30,778 nt of DNA from an uncultured Veillonella sp. (lineage in GTDB: Bacteria > Bacillota > Negativicutes > Veillonellales > Veillonellaceae), in NCBI GenBank assembly GCA_900544365.1, contig UQVF01000018.1, forward strand, positions 1 through 30,778, read 5' to 3'. Shown in pieces: positions 6,739 through 13,460 of the stretch. Both the position numbers and the translations under genes were made by a program. How positions within the stretch are numbered: the first letter of the stretch is position 1; the number at the start of each line of letters is the position of its first letter. A model generated the notes under the pieces. The model was not told where the DNA came from. It saw nothing but the letters and a program-made list of their open reading frames with translations, and did not search any database.

Positions 6739-8537
6739 TAGTTTTCTACTTTCAAAATCGCCATGAATGCCTCTTGTGGAATCTCTACAGACCCTACAGC
6801 TTTCATACGTTTTTTACCTTCTTTTTGTTTTTCTAGCAATTTACGTTTACGGGAAATATCACCACCGTAACATTTTGCCAATACGTCTTTACGCCATGCT
6901 TTTACCGTTTCACGAGCTACAATTTTTGTACCTACTGCCGCTTGAATTGGAATTTCAAAGTTTTGACGAGGAATCAATTCTTTCAGTTTCTCAGCTAGAG
7001 CACGGCCACGCAATTGAGCGCGATCTTTATGGACGATAATACTCAAGGCATCTACAGGATCCCCATTCAACAAGATATCCATTTTCACCATTGGAGATTG
7101 TTGGTAGCCAATCAATTCATAGTCCAAGGATGCGTAGCCTTTCGTAGCAGATTTCAATTTATCGAAATAATCGTAAATGATTTCCCCTAGTGGCAAGTGG
7201 TACACGATGGATACACGACTTTCATCAATGTATTCCATGCTGATGTATTCCCCACGTTTGTCCTGTGAAAGTTCCATAATGGCCCCTACATAATCTTTAG
7301 GTACGATGGTTGTGGCCTTTACATATGGTTCTTCTACATAATCGATTTCCGTTGGAGGCGGTAATTTTGCTGGGTTATCTACTTCGATGACTTCTCCATT
7401 TGTTTTGTATACCTTATAGCTTACGCTTGGCGCTGTCGTAATCAAGGATAGATTATACTCCCGTTCCAAACGCTCTTGGATAACGTCCATGTGTAATAGT
7501 CCAAGGAAACCGCAACGGAAGCCAAAACCTAGTGCCAAAGATGTTTCTGCTTCGTATTCTAAGGCAGCATCGTTTAGGTTTAGTTTTTCTAAGGCATCTC
7601 GCAAGTTTTCATAATCCTTAGAATCTGTTGGGTAAAGACCACAATACACCATGGAAACAGCTTTACGATACCCTGGTAATGGTTCTTCTGCTGGATTATC
7701 TGCTTTTGTGATCGTATCCCCTACACGGCAATCACGAACGTTTTTAATACTTGCTGCCACACAGCCTACAGAGCCACATGGTAATTCTTGGACTGGCAAC
7801 AGATGCGGTGTAAATACGCCTAATTCAGTGACCTCAAAATCCTTGGAACTGTGCATCATACGGATGGTATCTTTTACTTTCAAAGACCCTTCTTGCACAC
7901 GTACGTAAGCAATGGCACCTTTATAGGAGTCAAAACGAGAGTCAAAAATTAATGCTCTAGCCGGTTTGTCAGAATGATCTGGTGGCGCAGGAATTTTCTC
8001 TACAATCGCCTCTAAGATATCCTGAATACCAATACCAGACTTGGCACTGGACAAAATAGCGTCAGATGCATCTAAACCGATAACATCTTCGATTTCGCGT
8101 TTGACACGTTCAGGATCTGCACTTGGTAAGTCAATTTTATTGATGACCGGAATGATTTCCAAATCATGCTCCAATGCTAAGTAGACATTGGCCAAAGTTT
8201 GCGCCTCTACACCTTGTGCAGCATCGACCACCAACAGGGCCCCTTCACATGCTGCCAAGGAACGGGATACTTCATAGCTGAAGTCCACGTGACCTGGTGT
8301 GTCGATTAAATTTAATGTGTATTCTTGTCCATCTTTTGCGGTGTGCAATAAACGAACGGATTGGGCTTTAATCGTAATGCCCCGTTCCCGCTCTAGGTCC
8401 ATAGAGTCCAATACTTGGGCTTGCATTTCTCGTTTCGTCAAAGAGCCAGTTTCTTCAATGAGACGATCTGCTAAGGTAGACTTACCATGGTCAATATGAG
8501 CAATGATACAGAAATTACGAATATGTGATGTACTCAT
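6738..8537 (-). CDS. lepA: Elongation factor 4 (LepA), translational GTPase
   Basis: Ribosome-associated GTPase involved in initiation and back-translocation. All five G motifs are present: AHIDHGKST (G1), RERGITIK (G2), DTPGHVDF (G3), NKIDLPSAD (G4) and SAKSGIG (G5). The LepA-specific C-terminal domain closes with ISRKRKLLEKQKEGKKRMK, which contacts tRNA. I start at the ATG at 8537 (599 aa, MSTSHIRNF), which has GAAAGGGAAG just upstream. A TTG six codons earlier would overlap the mnmA stop. It lies 11 nt behind mnmA and overlaps hemW by 1 nt. Confidence 0.97.
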   Translation of the reverse strand: MSTSHIRNFCIIAHIDHGKSTLADRLIEETGSLTKREMQAQVLDSMDLERERGITIKAQSVRLLHTAKDGQEYTLNLIDTPGHVDFSYEVSRSLAACEGALLVVDAAQGVEAQTLANVYLALEHDLEIIPVINKIDLPSADPERVKREIEDVIGLDASDAILSSAKSGIGIQDILEAIVEKIPAPPDHSDKPARALIFDSRFDSYKGAIAYVRVQEGSLKVKDTIRMMHSSKDFEVTELGVFTPHLLPVQELPCGSVGCVAASIKNVRDCRVGDTITKADNPAEEPLPGYRKAVSMVYCGLYPTDSKDYENLRDALEKLNLNDAALEYEAETSLALGFGFRCGFLGLLHMDVIQERLEREYNLSLITTAPSVSYKVYKTNGEVIEVDNPAKLPPPTEIDYVEEPYVKATTIVPKDYVGAIMELSQDKRGEYISMEYIDESRVSIVYHLPLGEIIYDYFDKLKSATKGYASLDYELIGYQQSPMVKMDILLNGDPVDALSIIVHKDRAQLRGRALAEKLKELIPRQNFEIPIQAAVGTKIVARETVKAWRKDVLAKCYGGDISRKRKLLEKQKEGKKRMKAVGSVEIPQEAFMAILKVEN

Positions 8538-8548
8538 GACTTCCCTTT

Positions 8549-9610
8549 CTAACAAACAATATCTATTACACCACCACCAAGAACTCGACTTCCTTCGTAG
8601 AATACAACGGATTGTCCCGGTGTAATGGCGCGTTGTGGTTCTTTAAATTCAACTTTCATAGTACCGTCCTCTGTGAAAGTAACAGTACATGGTGATGGTT
8701 TCGCGGCATACCGAATTTTACCTTCCGCTTGCAATGTTGTGGGTACAACTCCGTCTAGGAAGTTATAGTTTTTACACAGCATCGTGCGAGAAAATAAACT
8801 TTCATTAGGACCTACGATAACCTCATTCGTTTCGCCATCTAATTTCACAACATACAGAGGGTATGCATAGGCAATGCCCAAACCCTTACGTTGTCCAATT
8901 GTATAATTGTATAATCCATTATGCGTACCTAATACTTCCCCATTCTCATGGACAATGCGCCCTGATTTAGGTTTCGTTTTCGATGTTTTTTCAATGAATC
9001 CTTGGTAATTATGATTCGGCAAGAAACAGATATCTAAGCTATCTGGTTTATCCCATACAGGCAACTCTTTTTCATGAGCCATCTCACGAGTTTTCGTTTT
9101 TGGTTGATGCCCTAGAGGGAACACAAGATGTTTTAGAATATCTTGTGTCAGCGTGTATAGTACATAACTTTGATCCTTTGTTGGATCTTCCCCTTTATGT
9201 AACTCGTAACGCTGTGCTGCTTCATTGTACATAACCTGTGCATAGTGACCTGTCACCATGTGGGTAGCCCCTAAGGATAGGGCACGTTGTAATAGCAAAT
9301 CGAATTTAATATTGCGATTACAGAACACGCACGGATTCGGTGTACGACCGTTGGAGTATTCCTTGATGAAATAATCTACCACATTGTCTTTAAAAATGTC
9401 TTTCGCATCCACCACATGATGTTCAATACCAAGAAAATCACACATCTTCTTTGCATCAATAACAGCTTGAGGAATCTCATCTTCCTCTGTGTCGCTGACC
9501 CATAAACGTAAGGTAATACCAAATACATTATACCCTTGTTCTAATAACATTGAAGCGGTTAAAGAACTATCTACGCCACCGCTCATAGCTACTGCATATA
9601 CTTTGTCCAT
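8549..9610 (-). CDS. mnmA: tRNA-specific 2-thiouridylase MnmA
   Basis: MnmA puts sulfur on C2 of the wobble uridine (U34) of Lys, Glu and Gln tRNAs. The PP-loop SGGVDSS lies at residues 10-16, the nucleophilic cysteine at C97 in NPCVFCNRNIKF, and the second catalytic cysteine at C195 in SLDICFLPN. The central and C-terminal beta domains follow, ending with the block ITPGQSVVFYEGSRVLGGGVI. The ATG at 9610 (353 aa) has AGGAG 5 nt upstream. A TTG six codons further up is in frame, but the Shine-Dalgarno would then be inside the gene. It heads the mnmA-lepA-hemW operon. Confidence 0.96.
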   Translation of the reverse strand: MDKVYAVAMSGGVDSSLTASMLLEQGYNVFGITLRLWVSDTEEDEIPQAVIDAKKMCDFLGIEHHVVDAKDIFKDNVVDYFIKEYSNGRTPNPCVFCNRNIKFDLLLQRALSLGATHMVTGHYAQVMYNEAAQRYELHKGEDPTKDQSYVLYTLTQDILKHLVFPLGHQPKTKTREMAHEKELPVWDKPDSLDICFLPNHNYQGFIEKTSKTKPKSGRIVHENGEVLGTHNGLYNYTIGQRKGLGIAYAYPLYVVKLDGETNEVIVGPNESLFSRTMLCKNYNFLDGVVPTTLQAEGKIRYAAKPSPCTVTFTEDGTMKVEFKEPQRAITPGQSVVFYEGSRVLGGGVIDIVC

Positions 9611-9632
9611 ATTATCTCCTACCATCAAATTG

Positions 9633-9667
9633 ATACATCAAAACAGATTGAAAGTCTGAAGATGTAT
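9633..9667 (-). promoter_or_regulatory. Hairpin in the mnmA 5' leader
   Basis: Outer arms ATACATC and GATGTAT (7 bp) enclose CAGA/TCTG in the leader RNA about 22 nt upstream of the mnmA start codon. It is close enough to affect translation initiation. No riboswitch consensus was recognised. Confidence 0.4.
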
Positions 9668-9703
9668 AATTGAACAAAAAATTATACTTATACATATCAC
9701 TAT

Positions 9704-9733
9704 ATTATACCGCATTCTATGGGATTGTGACAA
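9704..9733 (-). promoter_or_regulatory. Promoter of the mnmA operon
   Basis: TTGTCA (9728-9733), an 18-nt spacer and a perfect TATAAT (9704-9709) on the minus strand, leaving a leader of about 85-90 nt before mnmA. Confidence 0.75.
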
Positions 9734-9778
9734 TATTTTAAAGAAATAATAAGTCAAAGCGCTTATTGTTACTAATAG

Positions 9779-9807
9779 AAAAACCACCTACCTAAGTAAG
9801 TGGTTTT
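9779..9807 (-). terminator. Intrinsic terminator at the distal end of the accessory island
   Basis: The arms AAACCAC and GTGGTTT with a partly paired middle (TAC/GTA) are followed by T on the minus strand. The 27 nt at 9780-9806 are identical to the terminator behind the PLP lyase-like gene at 13428-13454. Confidence 0.75.
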
Positions 9808-9897
9808 CATACTTCTCGGTGGGTGTCGCTTACCCCACATCTCAATCCTATTTCTAGTTGTGTAGAGGCCACAAATTTTCTACCTCGAGAAGTTCTT
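9779..9897 (-). ncRNA. Candidate structured small RNA, about 120 nt
   Basis: Read on the minus strand, an 8-bp perfect stem (ACTTCTCG with CGAGAAGT, 9811-9893) closes a multibranch structure. Its arms are TTGTG/CACAA, a CTA-GAAA-TAG tetraloop hairpin and GTGGG/CCCAC. A terminator follows at once. Upstream is a possible promoter, TTTACC-17-TAGAAT, whose expected start falls at about 9897, just before the closing stem. No open frame or known family is recognised. An alternative is a decayed end of a transposon of the IS200/IS605 type, which also carries hairpins. Confidence 0.45.
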
Positions 9898-9903
9898 ATA
9901 GCT

Positions 9904-9932
9904 ATTCTATCAAAATATTAGTAACTGGTAAA
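9904..9932 (-). promoter_or_regulatory. Possible promoter of the structured small RNA
   Basis: TTTACC (9927-9932), a 17-nt spacer and TAGAAT (9904-9909) on the minus strand. The match is moderate; its value lies in the position, one start-site distance before the closing stem of the structured element. Confidence 0.4.
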
Positions 9933-9947
9933 GCACTATGCCAAAGT

Positions 9948-10121
9948 TTAAAGGTCAATATTATGTTTTTCCGCGTACCTTAAAGTTTTATAATATTTAT
10001 TGTATGATTTAATCGCTTCTTTAGGTGCCTTGCCAGTCAGCTTATAATTTAGATGCCCTCTTTCATCTCTGTATTCTATATACCATTCTTCGTTTTCTAA
10101 AAAATAAGGCATTTCCATCAT
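9948..10121 (-). CDS. Small hypothetical protein, 57 aa
   Basis: A short frame starting MMEMPYFLENEEW and ending EKHNIDL, preceded by GGAGAG about 10 nt upstream of the ATG. The product is rich in Tyr, Lys and Glu with no membrane segment. I do not recognise it. It follows the 195-aa membrane-anchored gene by about 70 nt on the same strand and is the last protein gene of the island. Its size and place suit a small immunity protein or the leftover end of a larger one, but that is only context. An overlapping 20-codon frame (10118-10180) precedes it and I do not count it as a gene. Confidence 0.5.
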   Translation of the reverse strand: MMEMPYFLENEEWYIEYRDERGHLNYKLTGKAPKEAIKSYNKYYKTLRYAEKHNIDL

Positions 10122-10191
10122 AGTATCATCTCTCCATTTTTAAATTCGTCATTTCCTTCATTCTTCTCTATCTTTGACATGTCTATCTAAC

Positions 10192-10779
10192 CTAGTTTCT
10201 TTTAAAATGTTCACGGATTAAAGCATCATTTAAACTACGGAGCCCTTGAGCCATCTTTTTTCCATCTTTATATAAATCACCGGAATCTTCTAAAAAACTA
10301 TAATATGATGATTCTCTCGACTTAGTTTCATTAAGTAATTCCACAAATGTAGCAATATCAGTATCATCCAATGCACCAAAATGGTGTTCTAATATCAGAT
10401 TACTACCATATTCTTGTCGCAATTCATCAATACTAGAATAATAAGGACCTCTGGCATCCATGCTTGGTATATAATTACTTTCATACTTTGGATTTAAAAT
10501 CTTGATGATATGAACGCCCATTCCTAATTTCACCTTTGTATATCCAGATAGACCATACACATATAAAGTATCGTTTTTCACAACATATGTAAACATCTCA
10601 TTTTCTATCGTCCTTTGATTAAAATAATCTCTTAACTCAAAGACAAAGGTTATTTCATATCGAAAAAATGTTTTTGTATCCAGATACCGATGAATATTAA
10701 CATATAGATATAGGGTTCCCACTATAGCCATTATAAGCAAGAAAAATAAATAAAATTTTCTTTTTTTATGCAGTGTCAA
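10192..10779 (-). CDS. Membrane-anchored hypothetical protein, 195 aa (paralogue A)
   Basis: Unrecognised family. One hydrophobic segment (residues ~9-28, YLFFLLIMAIVGTLYLYVNI) after a Lys/Arg-rich start suggests an N-in anchor with the remaining ~165 residues outside the membrane. The start is an unusual TTG, well supported by a consensus AAAGGAG site 7 nt upstream and by lying only 17 nt behind the immunity-like gene. It is clearly homologous along its length to the product at 12626-13224 (shared blocks NIHRY, DTKT, FRYEI, ELRDYFN, SGYTK, YKDGKK, QGLR, LND and KRN). The two copies bracket the toxin fragment and the immunity gene, suggesting duplication within the island. Function unknown. 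Confidence 0.65.
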   Translation of the reverse strand: MTLHKKRKFYLFFLLIMAIVGTLYLYVNIHRYLDTKTFFRYEITFVFELRDYFNQRTIENEMFTYVVKNDTLYVYGLSGYTKVKLGMGVHIIKILNPKYESNYIPSMDARGPYYSSIDELRQEYGSNLILEHHFGALDDTDIATFVELLNETKSRESSYYSFLEDSGDLYKDGKKMAQGLRSLNDALIREHFKRN

Positions 10780-10796
10780 TCCTAGACTCCTTTATA

Positions 10797-12335
10797 TTAA
10801 AATTTTTCATATTCATTTTCTGGAACAATAGAGGCTATCTTTTCTTCAGGCAAGTTAGGACTCTTAATGCCTAGTTTTTCATAAGACCAAAGGTCAAAGA
10901 GTTCATTCTCATACGCTTGTTCTGCTAATACATCGTAACCAAAGTTATTCGAAATATGCATTTCTTCATCTAACATATAGGAGAACACCGTCCACGGTTC
11001 AAGATGACATGCAATAAATGTATTTCGCATGTAATTCGACCACAGCGCCATTTGTTCCATTGTAGCATCATAAGTCGCCTTAGAAACTACCTTACGGTCT
11101 ACCATCTCCTCAAAAGTAAGATATTCACCGTCGACAATGATATACCCTAGTTGACGGCATACCGTTCCATCATTCTCTACATATAGGTATACTTGATGAT
11201 ATGTGCCTGGCAAGATAGAATACAAAATGTCGTAACTATTTTGAAGATATTGTGGAATCAAATCATGAATATCTTCCCCTGTAAATTCTATAGCTGGATC
11301 CACATTAACCACTTCTTCTCCCTCCTCTTGAATAAACTGAGACATATCTATGTGCATAGTCCCTGTGATACATCCCTCGTGCGGTGCTACTGCATGCGTA
11401 TGTAGAGCTTCCCCTTCTGGTGAGAAATATCTCTCTTCCCAAGCGTTTATCAAAGCTAATTCATCAGTAAAATTATCTTCTGTCACATTGTCATATACAT
11501 ACGAGAGTTCGCCTGTAGAAATATTAAATATACAATCTAAGGAAGTATATCTTTTTTCTAAAATTCTATGCATATCATAAAACTCATTAAACCATTCCCA
11601 ATAGGCAGCTGGCACTCTAAAATCCACTGTACCTTCAAATTTTGATTGTATATTTTTTTCTTTAATCCATGTATTATCCTCATACTCAACATAGATATTC
11701 AATTTTTTCTTATTACAGATTGTATCTAAATGAAAATACATTCTTTTACATTCCTTAGATATAAAGTCTCTTAAATAAAGAGGCTTTTTCTTAATTATAT
11801 TATTCAAAATATCAACTAAATTAACTGATTTAATCCTATTTTTGAGTACTTTTTCTGGAATAATATTTTGTTTCTTTACTATACTAGCTGCTTCATCCCC
11901 CCATAAAACACGACATTTATATCCTATCTTTCTATACTGCCAGATTAATTCTGGCGTATCATGATATGTATAATCTAGAGGAACTTCATAATAATTAATT
12001 TGACTATTCCCGTCAACATCCACTTCTAACTCCACAATATCCAAAGGACAATTCTCCTTATCCTTTGGACTAATATAAGCACTATTAGCTATTTTCCCTA
12101 ATCCTAGCCCTGAAATATCGTCACGGAGATAATTAGAGACTATAAATAAATCATTTCTAGTTATAAATGAATCATCATTATATATAACTATAAAGTCGCC
12201 AGAATATGATCCTAAATATAATTCAATATGAACTAGTATCTTTAACCAATTGCCAGGAATATACGTACTTCCTATTTCTCTAATAGCCTGTATTAAATTT
12301 TCTTCCATTAATAATTTATTTTCTTCTATAAACAT
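10797..12335 (-). CDS. Large YezG/DUF600-like immunity protein, apparently three fused repeats
   Basis: The 512-aa soluble protein resembles the YezG (DUF600) immunity family, whose Bacillus member neutralises the DNase toxin YeeF. Family members are usually about 150 aa. Here a first unit (~13-140) has IPGNWLKILVHIEL and ends TPELIWQYRKIG; a degenerate middle unit (~185-305) ends ALINAWEERYFSPEG; a third (~355-492) has SILPGTYHQVYLYV and ends ELFDLWSYEKLGIKSP. The repeated closing motif (W, Y/W, K-[IL]-G) is what shows the triplication. The start has GGAGG 6 nt upstream. It lies 12 nt behind a nuclease toxin domain fragment of the matching (YeeF C-terminal) type. The base composition is distinctly AT-rich. 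The family call is from motif memory and is moderately sure. Confidence 0.6.
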   Translation of the reverse strand: MFIEENKLLMEENLIQAIREIGSTYIPGNWLKILVHIELYLGSYSGDFIVIYNDDSFITRNDLFIVSNYLRDDISGLGLGKIANSAYISPKDKENCPLDIVELEVDVDGNSQINYYEVPLDYTYHDTPELIWQYRKIGYKCRVLWGDEAASIVKKQNIIPEKVLKNRIKSVNLVDILNNIIKKKPLYLRDFISKECKRMYFHLDTICNKKKLNIYVEYEDNTWIKEKNIQSKFEGTVDFRVPAAYWEWFNEFYDMHRILEKRYTSLDCIFNISTGELSYVYDNVTEDNFTDELALINAWEERYFSPEGEALHTHAVAPHEGCITGTMHIDMSQFIQEEGEEVVNVDPAIEFTGEDIHDLIPQYLQNSYDILYSILPGTYHQVYLYVENDGTVCRQLGYIIVDGEYLTFEEMVDRKVVSKATYDATMEQMALWSNYMRNTFIACHLEPWTVFSYMLDEEMHISNNFGYDVLAEQAYENELFDLWSYEKLGIKSPNLPEEKIASIVPENEYEKF

Positions 12336-12347
12336 TCTTAACCTCCA

Positions 12348-12668
12348 TTAGAAATTTTTTTCTACTTTTTCTCTATCAATACTATAATTTATACTAAATT
12401 CTTTCGGTCTTTTATTTTCTCCATCATATACTATATCTATATCTATCTTTACCTCTTTATCCTTTTGTAACGCATTCTTCCATTGATTTTCCATAATCCT
12501 ATAATCGCTTCTATTAACAATCTTATCCATAGCAACTAGATTATCTAATTCTCCAGAACCTCCAAAGATTCGAGCTATCAGATGCCCACTATGATCGCCC
12601 GGTAATCGGTCATCGCCACCTGCTTTTAATTGGTCTCCTTTATTTCTCCATTTCTCTTCATATACTCT
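12348..12668 (-). pseudogene. Start-less nuclease toxin C-terminal domain (Endonuclea_NS_2 type)
   Basis: An open frame of about 106 codons with no ATG, GTG or TTG before an internal ATG at 12530. It carries the core of the DNA/RNA non-specific endonuclease toxin domain: GDDRLPGDHSGHLIARIFGG with the catalytic-type His in SGHLIA, then GELDNLVAMDKIVNRSDYRIME with the metal-binding-type Asn in VNR, then the family-typical closing part with KRPKEFSINY and EKNF. The delivery part of the toxin is gone: the frame begins inside the 3' end of the preceding membrane-protein gene. Such domains end LXG/YeeF-type and other polymorphic toxins and are followed by their immunity gene, as here. A shorter product from 12530 (60 aa) would lack the catalytic His. 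Confidence 0.7.
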
Positions 12669-13224
12669 TTAACTAAAGAATCATTTAAATCTCGGAGTCC
12701 TTGTATTACTTTTTTCCATCCTTGTAACCATAAGGGGATTTTTCTATAATCGATAAATATTCTTCAGCAATCTTCGTTTCCTTATACAACGAATAAAATG
12801 TATCTAGATCTTCATCATCTATATCTTCAAAATTTGTTAAAAGAGTAATATTGTCTAAATAGCCATATCTTAATTCCTCTATACTAGAATAAAATGAACC
12901 TCTTCCTTCCACATCTGCAATATAATTTTTTTCATATTCCATATTCAAGACTTTAATAATATGTATACCTAATCCTAATTTCGTCTTTGTATATCCTGAT
13001 ACTCCATAAGTATATAAATAATCATCTTTTACAGTGTAACCATATACCTTATTTTCTATAGTAAGATTGTTAAAATAGTCTCTTAATTCATAGAAATAAT
13101 TTATCTCATACCGAAAAAGCGTTTTTGTATCCATATACCGATGAATATTGATATATAGATACAGTGGGCCTATTATAGCTATAATTATTAAAAGCCACAC
13201 ATATACTTTTCGCACTTTCATCAC
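12626..13224 (-). CDS. Membrane-anchored hypothetical protein (paralogue B), frameshifted near its end
   Basis: Homologue of the 195-aa protein at 10192-10779, with one N-terminal membrane segment (VYVWLLIIIAIIGPLYLYI) and an outside domain. In the first frame it stops at 12706 after YKDGKK (172 aa). A -1 shift at the heptamer A AAA AAG (12709-12715) continues with VIQGLRDLNDSLVKEYMKRN to a stop at 12626, matching the end of paralogue A (QGLRSLNDALIREHFKRN). So either one A was lost or the shift is programmed. The first codon at 13224 is GTG, followed at once by ATG (13221); spacing to the weak AGG-like site favours neither. Function unknown. Confidence 0.6.
12709..12715 (-). other. Slippery heptamer A AAA AAG with in-frame stop directly after
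   Basis: In the reading frame of paralogue B the sequence is GGA AAA AAG TAA. A AAA AAG is the classic -1 slippery heptamer (as in Escherichia coli dnaX), in the correct phase. The -1 frame restores the conserved C-terminus. An AAGGA lies just upstream; no clear downstream hairpin was seen. Confidence 0.6.
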
Positions 13225-13334
13225 CTACTAATCATATATAGGACTCATCATGATCAACATTGTGACACAGACTAGATTCTGTAAAAATAAAACATTAATC
13301 TAATAGTTTGCAAAACATTCCCCACTTTTAAATA

Positions 13335-13364
13335 TATATACATCATATCATACTGATACGTCAA
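13335..13364 (-). promoter_or_regulatory. Possible promoter of the accessory island
   Basis: TTGACG (13359-13364), an 18-nt spacer and TATATA (13335-13340) on the minus strand, about 110 nt upstream of paralogue B. The region is very AT-rich, so a chance match is possible. Confidence 0.45.
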
Positions 13365-13427
13365 TTTAGAATAGATAACCCCTATATATACAAAACCCTT
13401 TCACTTTTATATGGCTATATACGTAAG

Positions 13428-13454
13428 AAAACCACCTACCTAAGTAAGTGGTTT
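13428..13454 (-). terminator. Terminator of the PLP lyase-like gene
   Basis: Hairpin AAACCAC/GTGGTTT beginning 7 nt after the stop codon of the gene at 13461, followed by TTTTC on the minus strand. It is identical over 27 nt to the hairpin at 9780-9806 on the far side of the accessory island. Confidence 0.75.
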
Positions 13455-13460
13455 CAAGAT

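Noticed and set aside
8538..8555. Upstream TTG start for lepA
   Set aside because: It would overlap the mnmA stop and put the GAAAGGGAAG site inside the gene; the ATG at 8537 is better placed. The same reasoning set the starts of mnmA, miaA, miaB, smpB and the PLP lyase-like gene.
10118..10180. A 20-codon frame (MSKIEKNEG...) overlapping the start of the 57-aa gene
   Set aside because: Very short, with no good ribosome site and no similarity recognised; it could at most be a coupling leader.
12348..12530. A 60-aa gene starting at the ATG at 12530
   Set aside because: The upstream part of the same frame carries the conserved toxin motifs, including the catalytic His. An isolated 60-aa product would be half a domain, so I annotate the whole stretch as a remnant.
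12626..12708. Fusion of paralogue B to the toxin frame by frameshifting
   Set aside because: The toxin frame is the third frame. A +1 shift after the A-run meets a TGA before reaching it, and the -1 frame stops at 12626, so no single shift joins them.
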